Origin: Diphasiastrum complanatum
Taxonomy: Eukaryota > Streptophyta > Lycopodiopsida > Lycopodiales > Lycopodiaceae
Assembly (NCBI GenBank): GCA_029204225.1
Contig: CM055109.1
Location: forward strand, 46,004,966-46,068,965
DNA: 64,000 bases
Reading direction: 5' to 3'
The first letter of the stretch is position 1; each line of letters starts with the position of its first letter. The notes below the pieces were generated by a model that saw nothing but the letters and a program-made list of their open reading frames with translations, had not been told where the DNA came from and did no database searches. This document shows positions 1-10,452 of the stretch, in pieces. The translations under genes and the position numbers were made by a program.

Positions 1-928
1 ATTTTGGGCCTCCCCTGGTTCAATGAACGCTATATTGCAGTTTTGGGTAGGAGCTCAAACTTGGTCCTCTTTTATTACAAGGGACAAATTTGTATGACAA
101 AAGCTCTTCCTGGAGGGAACGCTAAGGGTACCGATATTGAACAAAATCTGGTTGCTGCATCTGTGATAAAAAAACATGGCGAAAGGGAAAAGGTCAAAGT
201 GCTTTTTTTGTATCTGTAGGGAGGTTCCAGAAGGGGAAAACGCACAACATAAAAACTTGCCAAAGGAGGTGACATATTTGCTAGAGAAATTTAGCGATGT
301 GTTTCCAGAAGAACTCCCAGCTAAGTTACCTCCTCAAAGACCAGTGGACCATAAGATTGAGTTGGTACCAGGAACAGAACCAACTTCACGAGCACCCTAT
401 AGGATGTCCCAAGAAGAGTTAGTGGAACTGAAATGACAACTTGGTGAATTGATAGACAAAGAATTCATTAGACCCAGTGCTTCGCCTTTTGGAGCCCCAA
501 TGTTATTCATGAAAAAGACGGACAGGACCCTGCGGATGTGTGTGGATTACCGCTTGCTCAACAAAGGTACCATCAAGAACAAGTACGCCATGCCTAGAAT
601 TGATGACCTGTTTGACCAGCTCAAACATGCCAGATATTTTAGCCAAATAGATCTTAGATCTGGATATTACCAAATTCGAATAGCTAAAGGCGATAAACAC
701 AAAATGGCTTTTCGGACACCATATGAGAGCCACGAATTTAGGGTGATGCCGTTCGGTCTAACAAACGCACCAGCCACTTTTTGCACGTTGATGAACAACA
801 TTTTTCAAGACTGCTTAGATGAATTTGTTATTGTATACATCGACGACATCTTGGTGTTTAGTCGTAGCCTCAAAGATCACATTTTACTGAGGAAGAACAA
901 CTTGTTTGCGAAAAGAGAGAAATGTGAG
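1..928 (+). pseudogene. Ty3/gypsy pol remnant: protease-RT linker and reverse transcriptase, chromovirus-like
   Basis: Cut by the left window edge. Three frame pieces line up (4-219, 176-436, 449-928), separated by a frameshift near 200 and an in-frame TGA at 434-436. The first piece has the GLPWF-type segment that follows gypsy protease. The second is the linker to RT (VDHKIELVPG). The third is the RT palm and fingers: [44 protein letters not shown] and the catalytic YIDD at 836-847. In an active element this enzyme copies element RNA into cDNA inside virus-like particles. Similarity stops near 928 (REKCE), before the RT connection domain, and what follows is not pol. The wording of the RT motifs resembles plant chromoviruses (Tekay/Reina/CRM type); that lineage call is by memory of motifs, not by search. 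Dead copy. Confidence 0.9.
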
Positions 929-1800
929 ACTTTACAACTGGCTGCATGTAGCGCAGGTATCCCAAAGGGAACCGGGAGCCACGACTTAGCTTCCCAGCCT
1001 TCAACTCTTGCTGTCCAAGCCGACTTGACATACACGCAGCCAACTCGCCAACAACAATCAGACTTAACCAACTTGAAGTTCCAAACCAACATTGAGATCC
1101 AATTTGGCGCCATGCCAGATCGGGGGTCCTGATGTGGGTGACTTCCCTCCAAGCAAGCCGCCCGCCATACATCAAACTTAACCAACTCAAAGCTTCGTTA
1201 CAAACGAGTAACATCCATTTCAAGCAAGCGGTCTGACTTACATAAAACTTAACCGATTGAAGGCTTCGTCACGAGCGCTGAAAGCCAACCTGGCGCCACG
1301 CTAGACTGGACAGCCATAAACAGGTAACTTCCACCCAAGCAAGCCATCCAACTCAGCCGACAAGTTAGAGCCTATTCTCCAAGAGCTTAACCCATTCACG
1401 TTCATGCAAGGAACACTCAGAACCACAAGCCATGACAGATATGGAGACAACCAGTTCCTAGACCGAATGGTCCCGACAACATACCGCTGGTGCCATGGAC
1501 CGAATGGTCCCGGGGCGCTTTTACCGAACACTGAAACCTAGAAGGTAATCAGAGTCAGTTTGAGGATAATCCCACTTTATTGATAAATCTGAGAAGGTTA
1601 CATTTCAAGTGTGTGACCGACCCTAGTCTCCGGGGCACTGGCATGCCAAGGCGGGCGCCAAGACAACATTCCAACAAAGGAGGCTGAGACTTGGTTGGAG
1701 CTCGCCCTGAGTCGCAACCTGCGTATTGGTGGGATTCGCCACCCTCCCTCATACCAAGTGCTCTGCCCAGGCTGGTAAAGCATGTTTTCTCTCTCTAGAA
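929..1800. repeat. Non-coding stretch with degenerate direct repeats (about 187 bp spacing)
   Basis: No gene. A block beginning TGGCGCCATGCCAGAT near 1104 recurs as TGGCGCCACGCTAGACT at 1291. Both are followed about 40 bp later by a GTAACTTCC/GTGACTTCC-type segment and CCAAGCAAGCC. Between them lies AACTTAACC(A/G) followed by CAAAGCTTCG or GAAGGCTTCG. A second short repeat, GACCGAATGGTCCC, occurs at 1461-1474 and 1498-1511. The rest (1550-1800) shows nothing recognisable. Confidence 0.45.
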
Positions 1801-2640
1801 TTTATTGATCCCCAGGCTTCCTTTAATCATGCTAGATCGTGTGAGGTAATTGCACATCGATCTGAGCTCTTTGGACTTCGTTAGAACCGATCAAAGATTT
1901 TCAGCCATAGGAACTTGGCCCCTGCTGGATTCTGGTCACAATGGCACCAAGAGAGGTGCCGGCGCCGGTGGCGCCGGGAGCAGCAGGGTCGCTGCTGTCG
2001 AGGGGACAATACTGGCACCGATGCCGCCGGAAGTAAGGCTTGTAAACGTAACTTTACAACATCCACCCCACCTTTATAAAATCTAATGTCCTCATCAGAG
2101 GTCATATTAAAGTAAAGGTGTCTCCCAATTAAAATTAACTATACATTTGATCTACTTGGCATAGTAATCAATCTACTGGCCACTTTTTATTAACATTGAA
2201 GCTGACACACCACAAGTCAGAGACTCAGCTCTTTGTACTGAAAAATTACATAACTTGAAAATATCACTTTGTCTGGGAAAAGCGTAGATTTTATGTCGCT
2301 TACGTAAAACCCAAGAACCTCATTAACTAGTGACAGAGGCCTTTCTATGATATGTTTGCCCCTATCGCTTCTGACTTTTGACTTTGGAACTCCTTTGAGC
2401 TCCTGATTTGTCCTTGATGCACTTTGTGTTGAGCTCCCTGAGCTCCTGATTTCATCAGTTCTGCACAGCTATCAGGGCTCCCTGAGCCAAAGGATTTATT
2501 ATTTGATTGCCCACTTTATGGTCCACTCCGTGCCTTGTTGCTTTCGCACCTGGATTTCTCTCCTTGTCCCAGTCTGATCTTGATACTTTTCCTTTTTGGC
2601 TCTTTAAGGTAGGCAAAAATTGAGTACTCTGCAATGCACC
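1801..2640. other. No recognisable gene; short GC-rich open stretch at 1940-2035
   Basis: A short open frame on the plus strand (1850-2086) is rich in Gly/Ala because of a GGCGCCGGTGGCGCC run near 1958-1980. It has no motif, no homologue elsewhere in the window and no neighbour that would support it as a gene. The remainder is AT-rich spacer. Confidence 0.4.
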
Positions 2641-2649
2641 TCTCACTTA

Positions 2650-3011
2650 GCTTGAAGTAGTTGTCTTTGAATCAACCCAAATGTAACCATTGACCTCGTG
2701 GAGAACCAAAGGGTCACACCAGTTTGATCCGCATACGAACTATCTCTTTGCATTTGTTTAAAGCACCATGTCCGTCTTGCACAAAACTTGACTTTCACAA
2801 TTCCATCATTGGTCAGTTGCCTCACAGTCAAAACAAGAAGTGTACATCTAGCTTGGCTTCAAGTAGCTCTCTTTGAATCAGGAAAATGCACCCAGAGTTT
2901 GCACTAGTCCGATCTCAACATGAACTGTCCCTTAGCGTCCGTTCGAAGTACCAAGTCTCTTGTGCAAGACTCAACTTTCACAGTTCCTTCGTTGATCAGC
3001 TACTTTACACG
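2650..3011. repeat. Degenerate tandem duplication, two units offset by about 195-200 bp
   Basis: Unit 1 (about 2650-2828) and unit 2 (about 2850-3011) share the same order of blocks. These are AGCTTG, then CTTTGAATCA, then ACCAGTTTGATC or ACTAGTCCGATC, a GAACT(A/G)TC(T/C)CTT block, CTTGCACAAAACTTGACTTT or CTTGTGCAAGACTCAACTTT, CACA(A/G)TTCC, and a final GTCAG or ATCAG block before CTCACA or TTTACAC. No coding capacity. Possibly an old retrotransposon untranslated repeat. Confidence 0.6.
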
Positions 3012-4014
3012 TAACACCTTCAGCGTACTCATTATGTCTCCTCATCATTGCTGGTCTAGAGAAAGCCTATGACAAGCTTTCCTTTCCACAACAAAAGCTT
3101 GTCAATTTATTAGGTTCAAAGTTCACCAGTCTCCTCGTGTGAGTATGACTAGGTTGCCTTGATTTTGCCCCCATTTTGATCAACTTTTATTCAACATTTG
3201 CACCAAGCGAGGGGTGTGTGTCAGCTGACTGGACTTAGAGTAGAGCTCTTAGACAAAAAGCCTTTCCAACACTTTGCTTTCCATATGCTTGGATTATGGC
3301 TTGATCTAACTTGTTGCCAATCTCTGAAGAGGATCCTAGTCTTTCCCCTTTGAGGAAAAACCCAACTGATACTGGATATCACCCATGCTCAGTGAGTTTC
3401 GGTTCTGAAGGTGGCCGTCCTAAATGAAGACCAACTGCTCCATAGAAGATCTCCTCTGAAATTGCCCTTTTCAACTTTTACTTCCTGCTTGCGTCTGGTG
3501 GGCGCTGTCGCAAATGAAACTAACCCAAAAAAAAACAGGCTAGCCATCCATCCTTTGCAAACATCGAGTCATTTCATTGCAGTTCATGTGCGAGTACTTG
3601 AACTGCGAATCCGCCCCACAGATTCTGTAGTCCTCTTTGTTTGATGGTATCAGCCTTCAAAAGAAAGGTTTCTTCTCAAGCCATCAGCTCCTTGTATCAC
3701 AAGCAATCATGCAAGCCAGACAAAGCACGAGTACTAAGACTCACCACGAATACATATGAGCAAGACACTCAGGCAGGTTTACTAACAGGTAATAAAGACA
3801 AGGTCCCCTTTTAAGATAGCCCTGCCAAAGGACCTTTGCCTGGCCATGCCCATACAGATCGATCACAGAATCAGCCCACAGAGGACACCCATCCAACTAT
3901 CCGTGCTTTCACCATTAAGCAGCACATTGCCTCAGTCACGCCCCACACACTCTGGTTGATAGCCCTTAGCTAACATCTAACCAACATGCTAAAATCTAAA
4001 AAAATTGGCGTAGC
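3012..4014. other. No gene recognised; probable 5' internal region of the minus-strand gypsy LTR element to its right
   Basis: AT-rich, with stops in all frames beyond about 80 codons. It lies immediately internal (in the minus direction) to the primer binding site at 4015-4032, so it would be that element's leader or gag region, but no gag motif survives that I can read. Confidence 0.35.
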
Positions 4015-4032
4015 TCCCTGACAATCGTGCCA
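4015..4032 (-). other. Gypsy-type primer binding site
   Basis: Read on the minus strand: TGGCACGATTGTCAGGGA. This resembles the TGGCGCCGTTGCCGGGGA-type sites of plant Tat/Athila elements. It lies 4 bp inside the terminus of the LTR at 4037-4792, where a PBS belongs. Confidence 0.6.
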
Positions 4033-4036
4033 AAAT

Positions 4037-4792
4037 TGTAGTGGGCTATTTCCCATCCTAGCCTCAACTCTAGATCCAAGCTCACAAGCATGAAGGAGAC
4101 GAGGTTAGTTGTCACGCAGAGGTTCATTCCCATGAAAGCGATAGCATATTCCAAAATCCAGCATGTGCACATTAACAGTAAGATCCATTAACACTAAGCA
4201 TTAATACTACAACCATTAACCCTAAATCACAAAGATAGAAACTCGCCCCTCTCTCTCTTCTTCTCTCTCACAAAAAGCATAAGAACATTCAATCCCAATA
4301 AGCATCAAATCCAACAATTAGCAAATACAAAGAAAGCATGAGAGATGGGAGAAGAGAGATAGAGAGCAAGGACATTCCTGATCCATTCCATAAGAGGGCC
4401 AACCTGCTTGTATTGAAATGAAGAGAGAACATGTACAGTGATTCGAAATCTTCACTTATATAGAGGATTTTAGGGTCCTGGCCTCAATTCCTATTGGCCA
4501 ATTCCTGCCTCCCTAACTATTCAAATTTAAAAAAGAGTGGGAACCTATTAATTAATTGGAGGAACCCAATTTGAAATTGAATTTTGGTGGAAACCCCTAT
4601 TCTATTCACTAACTTGACTTTTAGGCCCTGTGACATTAGAAGTCCTGCAAAAAGGCCTAAGTCCTTTTATTAAATTTCTAATTAATCAAATCTCTGTGAT
4701 CATTGGGTTGGACTTACACACGTAGGGTGCCAAATCCCTCTCACTTATCAACTAGGGTTAGGGTTGCCTTGAGATCTACAAACCCTTCAACA
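4037..4792 (-). mobile_element. Gypsy LTR (5' LTR, minus orientation), about 756 bp
   Basis: On the minus strand the repeat starts TGTTGAAGGG at 4792 and ends CCCACTACA at 4037, giving TG...CA termini next to a PBS. A TATA-like CTATATAAGTG (minus) lies around 4455-4466. The segment near 4701-4755 (CATTGGGTTGGACTTACACA, then CCCTCTCACTTATCA) is a diverged relative of the same position in LTR G (near 54278) and of 45212-45262. CT/GA-rich tracts at 4245-4270 and 4340-4370 match the position of the CT-rich tract in G. No partner LTR is present, so the boundaries rest on the PBS and termini only. Confidence 0.55.
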
Positions 4793-5225
4793 ATATGTGA
4801 ATACATTAGTTCAAGATAATGTGTGTGCAAGTATTCGTATGATCTTCACATCATTGAACTAGCATTGAGTTAGTCAATGAGAGATAGTCTTGAGTACATG
4901 GTTATCACCATTATTTGTGCTCGTCATTTAGTTGTTTATGCACAATGCTTTTATTAATTCAATCCAATTGTTTTGTTGCATTTAGTTATAATATCAGGAT
5001 GAACATATTTTTTCTCCGTTAACTGTTCAGAGAGATTTTGACACTAGATTTAGCTCTCGTACAATATAATGATCATCTGAAATATCCTACAAGAAATATT
5101 CTAATGATTTTGTATTTGTCTACATACTCAACATATCGATTCTGATGATTTTAAAATAAGAATCAAGTCGAATCAAACGAATCAGTCTGCTTGATATTTT
5201 GGTTTGGATCTAATAGACGTAGTTC
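4793..5225. other. No gene; AT-rich spacer
   Basis: No open frame with a recognisable motif and no clear repeat. This separates the gypsy LTR from the copia remnant starting near 5226. Confidence 0.4.
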
Positions 5226-6111
5226 ATGCATTTAGGGGAGAGGCTCATTTCACAGAGCCTACTGATCCGACATTTTGATTTACATTGGACCACTACATTC
5301 TCCAAGCATCCTTCAATCTTCCCCCAACATAAACCATTTCAAGAATCTCTTGTAGCAAATGGCAGTTGCTGGATTGGCTATCGACAATCAAAATACAACT
5401 ATGAAATTGTTATCAAGCTTGCCATCTACATACAAAAACTGGATGAGGATTATATCAACACACTCATATCTAACTCTTTTTAGAGTGATCGATATGTTGC
5501 TAGAGGAAAACAATAGAAGAAATGATGCTTCCACTTCTTTGAACACAGATTCACATGCTCCAAAAGGACTCAAAAAAGAAGAAAAGACTCAAAAAGGAAG
5601 AAAAGAAAAGTTTAAAAAAATTCAAGTTGAATCAAAAGGTAACTTAAAATCAAGAGTAGTCATCTAATCCACAACCTAAGAAGAAGATGTTCTGCAAGTA
5701 TTGCAACTGTACTAATTATGACATCCACGATTGTAACATATTGAAGTTCAAAAACAATAACAGAAAACAATCGAGTCAACATGTCAATGTTGTAATTGTT
5801 GAGACATCTTAAACTCCCATTCAAGATGTGGATGAAAATGCATTTATGATTAATCACCAGTAGGTACAAGTTGACAATGTCTGGTTTCTTGATTTTGGAG
5901 CCACCCAGTCATCTCAAATATTTTTAATTCTATACACCTTATGGTAATAAGAAGTCCGTACACCTTCGTGATAACAACACACACACAATCGAAGGTGAAG
6001 GCACTATAAGACTGAGCTTCCAGAATGATCAGTTCAACCTACTATCTTTCTACAAATATGCTTTCTGTATAGAATTATCAATAAGATGGGATATACACAT
6101 CCCAATATAAA
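5226..6111 (+). pseudogene. Ty1/copia gag-protease remnant
   Basis: Two overlapping frames (5226-5483, 5359-5667) and broken frames after them give the copia Gag core. LLSSLPSTYKNW near 5400-5440 matches LLSSLPKAYKNW of copia C and LLSSLPKSYEYF of copia H in this window. It is followed by VIDMLLEENNRR and a Lys-rich stretch. A degenerate zinc knuckle (CKYCNCTNYDIHDC near 5690-5735) has Tyr where the His should be. Near 5878-5905 there is WFLDFGATQ, the aspartic protease active-site region with Ser replaced by Phe (normally DSGAT). Several stops and shifts. Similarity ends near 6111, where gypsy RT sequence begins. Confidence 0.75.
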
Positions 6112-6405
6112 TCACCTGGGGGTGCTCCTATTCTCCTAAAAGCGAAGAAAAGTAGAGGCTTTTGGATTGGTGTGGATTACAAGGGAATGAATAAAATAAC
6201 TATTAAAAATAAATATCCATTGCCCAGAATGGGTGACCTGGTAGATCGATTAGGTGGAGCTAAATACTTCACAAAAATAGATCTCAGGATCGGATATCAT
6301 CAAATTAAAATTCATCAAAACAATTTGCAAAAGATTGGTTTTCAGACGACATTTGATTATTATAAATTTTTATTGGTTCCTTTTGGGTTAATGATTGCAC
6401 TTTAG
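6112..6405 (+). pseudogene. Ty3/gypsy reverse transcriptase fragment (fingers region)
   Basis: An open frame of 97 codons reads SPGGAPILLKAKKS, then VDYKGMNKITIKNKYPLPR, then KYFTKIDLRIGYHQIKI and LVPFGLM. These are RT motifs up to just before the catalytic YxDD, which is absent. The usual SPWGAPV is SPGGAPI. It starts directly against copia protease sequence on the left and runs into minus-strand copia gag on the right. It is therefore a short piece between unrelated fragments, not a gene. Confidence 0.85.
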
Positions 6406-6438
6406 TCATTGCTTTCTAAGGCATGAAACTTCCAATTT

Positions 6439-6984
6439 TTAGGAGCACTTCAACAAGTTCAAAGCTTGATCTTGTTGAGTGTCACCCGCAAAGTTTTGCC
6501 TCATTTGCTCCTCTTGAAAAAGTAGCCCAACAAGTTCATCAAAGGAGAGTTGTTGTCCCCTAAAAAAGATACTCAAAGATGAAACAAATGGAAGATAAGA
6601 TGAAGGTAATGAGTTGAGAGTAATGGAAACAAATTGAGCATCCTCAATTATCTCATCAATATTGAGAAGCTCCTCATGAAGATCCTTGATCTTCGTCAAG
6701 TGATTGGTCACTTGATCCCCTTCTTGCATCTTTAACAAAGAAAGTTGATTTCTGAGATACACCACTCTTGCTGGATTTTTGACTCTATACATAGTATAAA
6801 GTGTATCCCACGCACTTTTAGATGTCTTACAAGACCTAATATGAGATAATATAGATCTTTTCATAGCAAGAGCAACCATAGAATGTGCTTGTGCATCCCT
6901 TCTATCCCACTTCTTTTGTTCTTCCGAAGATGGAGAAGATAATGTTGATGATGATGATCCATGAGGTGTAGGAGGTGCCTTTCC
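6439..6984 (-). pseudogene. Ty1/copia gag fragment (UBN2-type core)
   Basis: Minus-strand open frame of 146 codons (6879-6439), extendable in frame to about 6984. It begins with a His/Ser-rich segment (SSSSTLSSPSSEEQKKWDRR), then the copia Gag core: KSAWDTLYTMY, LRNQLSLLKMQEGD, HLTKIKDLHEELL, TLNSLPSSYLPF and LLFQEEQMRQ. No zinc knuckle follows; the frame runs out near the gypsy scrap at 6405. Gag would form the virus-like particle. It differs from the other gags in the window, so it is probably a separate copia family. Confidence 0.85.
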
Positions 6985-8095
6985 TCATCACCATTGACCA
7001 AAGAGACACTTCGAACTTAAGATACCTTTAAAAACAGGGCATTAATTTAAAGTCTTTAGGAAAATTTTGAAGAATGAACCTTCACTATAAAATGAGACAC
7101 AAGACACACTTTTCTCATAATTTGCAAGCTTCATACTTCAAAAAAGCTTTCCATAAAATTAGAATAGTTTTTGAAAGCATGGCCTTCAAGCAAGGAGCTT
7201 TCAATAGGTTTATTCATTTTTAAAATTCCTCCAACAAAGAAAAACAACACATTCTAAAATATCCTTCAAGCACCCTAATTTATCCAATTGTCTGTCACAT
7301 CAATGGCCCTTTCTACCCCTCTTCAAAAATTTGCAGCTTGTTTTCTTATAGTACTACATTTTTGGTTGTCTGGCATTGCTCGCTCTCATGGCTTCACGAG
7401 CTGCTTCTCACATACTTGCTTTCTCACTATTTGTAGAAATTCATTTTCATGGCACTGTGGTCTACATGTTGTAATTGATGAGAATCGGTCGAATAAGAGC
7501 AAATCACGAAATAGTCACGACAACCATGATCCTCTTGCGATTCGAATGGAGTTCAGATGCGATCACTGGACACTGCCAGCTGAATCACTCCTATAGTCCT
7601 CCAGAATGTAGTCAGGCACTACTGATCTATGTTTATAAAATTAATACGGCATTCGACATAGTTTCAACCAAGGTGAGAAATCATAATGAACAAGAAAACT
7701 TAGACACATGAATAACAGCAGATGCATTTGCATTCAAATTCAGACACGACAAAAAAATCATCTATATTGATCTTTCTCTAATTCTTCAAGCAATGCATGC
7801 AAATCCATGCAGTGCATTGGCATGGGAGAAACACGGTTCTCTCACGAGTAATCATCTCGCTTTACTAGTGGATAGCTGGATTTACATATCCTAGACAGAA
7901 TTGTCTTTGCACGCAGGGTATGTGTATTCTGTCATCTGGCGTCAAGTATCATCCAATAAGTATATAGTCGCTCTATGTAACTTATAAGATTAGAGTGGCT
8001 AACCATCTACAACTAATCTAGAAATTACAAGATTGGCAAATTAGCCACGACCTAAAGTGTATCTGTTGATGTCATGCCATCAAATCGGACATCTG
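6985..8095. other. No gene recognised
   Basis: AT-rich. Open frames at 7288-7711 lack motifs and overlap each other in competing frames. The right end may belong to the family E LTR, whose left boundary I could not place. Confidence 0.4.
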
Positions 8096-8470
8096 TACTT
8101 CTGGGTATTTGCATGATCTCGCTGGTACTCTTTGGAGCGTCAAAGACAGGAAAAGGTTTCACGATGTTTGTTTTTGTTTCCATCGTTGGTTCCGTTTCCA
8201 TTGTTGGTTTCTTTTTGCTCGTCGTTTGTCTTTTTCTCGTACTGGACCTCAAAAGGTTCTCGTGTCTAACCGCAAAAGATTCTCGTTCGTGAATCTTTCA
8301 TGTTCGTGAACTGTTTGTCTTCGTCTCCTTTGACTTTCGTGTTCGTGAACCGTTCGTCTTCGTCTCCTTTGACTTTCGTGTTCACGCACCGTTCGTCTTC
8401 GTGTTTTTCGTGTCAGGCGGAGGGCTGAAAGCTAGCAAGGCTTTGTGAACAGAAACGTTTTGTTTCTTCA
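8096..8470 (-). mobile_element. Partial LTR of copia family E (3' LTR, minus orientation)
   Basis: On the minus strand the LTR starts TGAAGAAACAAAACG at 8470, just after the RNase H end and purine-rich GAGAGAGAG. The same start occurs at 35207 (plus) and at about 63490 (minus), where similarity begins exactly at this point, which supports it as the LTR terminus. Shared interior blocks include AAAGCCTTGCTAGCTTTCAG and a run ending ACTCTTTGGAGC(plus) near 8120-8137, matching 63219-63240. The far end is not defined. Confidence 0.55.
8302..8412. repeat. 39-bp minisatellite inside the family E LTR
   Basis: Units at 8302-8340 and 8341-8379 differ by only a couple of bases. A partial third unit runs from 8380 to about 8412. 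The core is CGTTCGTCTTCGTCTCCTTT. The family E copies at 63300-63430 and 35270-35340 have related TTCGTG-rich sequence but not this array. Confidence 0.85.
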
Positions 8471-8630
8471 ACTCTCTCTCAAAGCTTGATAACTTTACGA
8501 TCCCGAGACTGCTCCTCTGTTTCTCAAAGAGTCCTTTGTCCAGGGCTTTGGTGTAGATGTCAGCAACCATGTCTTTCGTTCCAATGAAGGTGGTCTACAA
8601 CATCTTCTTTTCAATTAGATCCCTGATCAA
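8471..8630 (-). pseudogene. Copia family E RNase H C-terminus
   Basis: The minus-strand frame reads MVADIYTKALDKGLFEKQ and then LGIVKLSSFERELKKQN, the usual end of copia polyproteins. The same peptide occurs at 35107 onward. The upstream part (LIEKKMLQTTF) is visible back to about 8630, where it is cut by the family A LTR fragment. The tail runs into the LTR, as in the 35-kb copy. Confidence 0.85.
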
Positions 8631-8776
8631 TTGTTCTTGTTAGGATTTTGTGTCTAGAATTGATTTAGATTGATCTTAATCTGAAGTAGATTGATAGATC
8701 AAGTAATCTGACAACCAATCCCTTTTGAGGATCAGATTAGGATCCACTCTTGGTCCTTTTTGTACTTTTTTGCACA
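8631..8776 (+). mobile_element. 5'-truncated 5' LTR of non-autonomous copia A
   Basis: The last ~146 bp of the LTR, beginning TTGTTCTTGTTAGGATTTTG and ending TTTTTTGCACA at 8776, directly before the PBS. It matches the end of the 3' LTR (11660-11805) and, inverted, 31880-32030. The upstream part of the LTR, including any promoter, is gone; family E RNase H abuts it. Confidence 0.85.
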
Positions 8777-8789
8777 TGGTATTAGAGCC
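8777..8789 (+). other. Primer binding site of copia A
   Basis: TGGTATTAGAGCC directly after the LTR's terminal CA. One base differs from the common plant copia site TGGTATCAGAGCC, which pairs with initiator-Met tRNA. Confidence 0.85.
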
Positions 8790-10452
8790 TAGTACAAGAG
8801 GTTTTGTTGAAATTGATAGGGTTAATCCAAATCAAGGCCAAAATTAGCAGTTTTTTGGAAACTAGTCAAATTTTGGGTAGCGTGTTGGATTTGATAGATA
8901 TTCTCAAAATTTTTGGACCAGAACTTGTTGTGGGCTGTAGGAACCCTTTTCACACGTGTGAGGCCATACAGCTCCGGTTTTGGCTAAGAAAATTCAAAAA
9001 TTTGTACAATTTGACTCACACACCCAATTTGAGAGATTTTTGGTGCAAAATCAAGCATTTTCTACAGAGAATCTAATCTCTTGATTAGTTCTTGGATTAG
9101 ATCAGCCAAGAAATTAAATTTGAAGCTTGAAATAGGTGCATTAATTGATCATCTCTGATTTTTTGAGTGCATGTTGAAGTTGAGAGAGATTTTGCTAAAA
9201 ATCATAGGTTAAGGAGTGATATGCAAGGTGAGAGGTTGAAATCCATTGTACCATCACTCTAGATTTGTTCAAGAGTGATAGGGTAAAGTTTAGAAGCATC
9301 AATTTGCTAGAAAACATCTTTGGATTTGTCCTCCAAGTGAAACCTTTGAGAGTTTCTAGTGCATATAGAGCATCTATGCAAATCTTTTGTAGAATTTGAC
9401 ATAGATTGGCTTAAATTGAGAGTTCTAGAAAAGAGATTGAGATCCAAGTCACATTGTTCAACCCTACTCAATTTGTTTGAGTGATTGTAAGGTTTGAAAA
9501 GAGTCATTAAGGTGTCTATGACAAATGTGTAGAGAGAGATTCGATTTTCTAAGAGTTCCTTCCTTTGTAGAGGGCAAGATCTAGAAGCTCATTATGTGTT
9601 GTTATTGGTGGAGAGTTTGTCTCTTCCTAGGTGATCAAATCTTTCTAAGTGGCATTAGCTCTTTGAAGCACAATATCTTATTGAGAAAAATCACAACTTT
9701 TGATTTTGAATTTCATTCCAAGTCTTTAGAGGTAGAGTAATTGGTGGAATCCAATAGGGGTGATTGAATCAATTTATTGAGCAAAAATTGACATAGTATG
9801 TATGAAACTCAAATTAGTTCTATTCAACTTTCTTTGTGAGAGTGTGAGGGTCGATTTGAGATCCCATTGGATGTCTAGAATGAGGAAAAGTCCATATTTG
9901 AGTATTCATGCATGGTTGAGATCTTTGTGAATCTCTAGTTGTCTAATTTTTTAAGCTTTGTGAAAAATTGGTGGTATAGTTTGTTGTCAAATCAAATCAA
10001 ATTCATTCTAAATCTCAAGTGTGAGATTATTTGGGTCAAGAGTGAGTCCAAAAGAAGTGATTAAGTTTGATTTTCATGTCTTTGAAACAAAACCCATCTT
10101 ATGTTCAAGAATCTCAAGTATTGAGAGAACTAGTCAAGTGAAAAGGAAAATCTAGGTGTCAAATCTTTTTCATATCCATTTCAACTTTCAAAAGAAAGAG
10201 TCATTGGTATTTGATGAGTCCAATAGGAGATTGTATCTGATTTTTTTAGTGATTTGATTCAAAGATTGTGTGCTTTTGTCTTAGTGATCAAAGCAAAGTT
10301 TCCAAGTGACTAGTCATTACTGTGAAGATTGATTCTTAGGTTTGTGAGCTAGATATTTTGTAGATCCTTCTAGATTGTTGAAGATGTTCAAATCTAGTCT
10401 CTTGAAAGTCACAAATTACATTTGTAGAGTCATATCACAAGTTTTTATTCAC
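8790..10452 (+). other. Long untranslated leader of copia A (about 1.66 kb)
   Basis: No coding signal. The first ~500 bp parallels the leader of the inverted A copy (31311-31866), including CACACGTGTG at 8951-8960. The A copy at 31 kb reaches its gag ATG about 590 bp from the PBS. Here an extra ~1.1 kb lies between about 9360 and 10440, AT-rich and without recognisable motifs. Confidence 0.6.

Noticed and set aside
1850-2105. Gly/Ala-rich ORF in a GC-rich patch, a possible host exon.
   Set aside because: No splice context, no homologue and no motif; the opposite strand is equally open.
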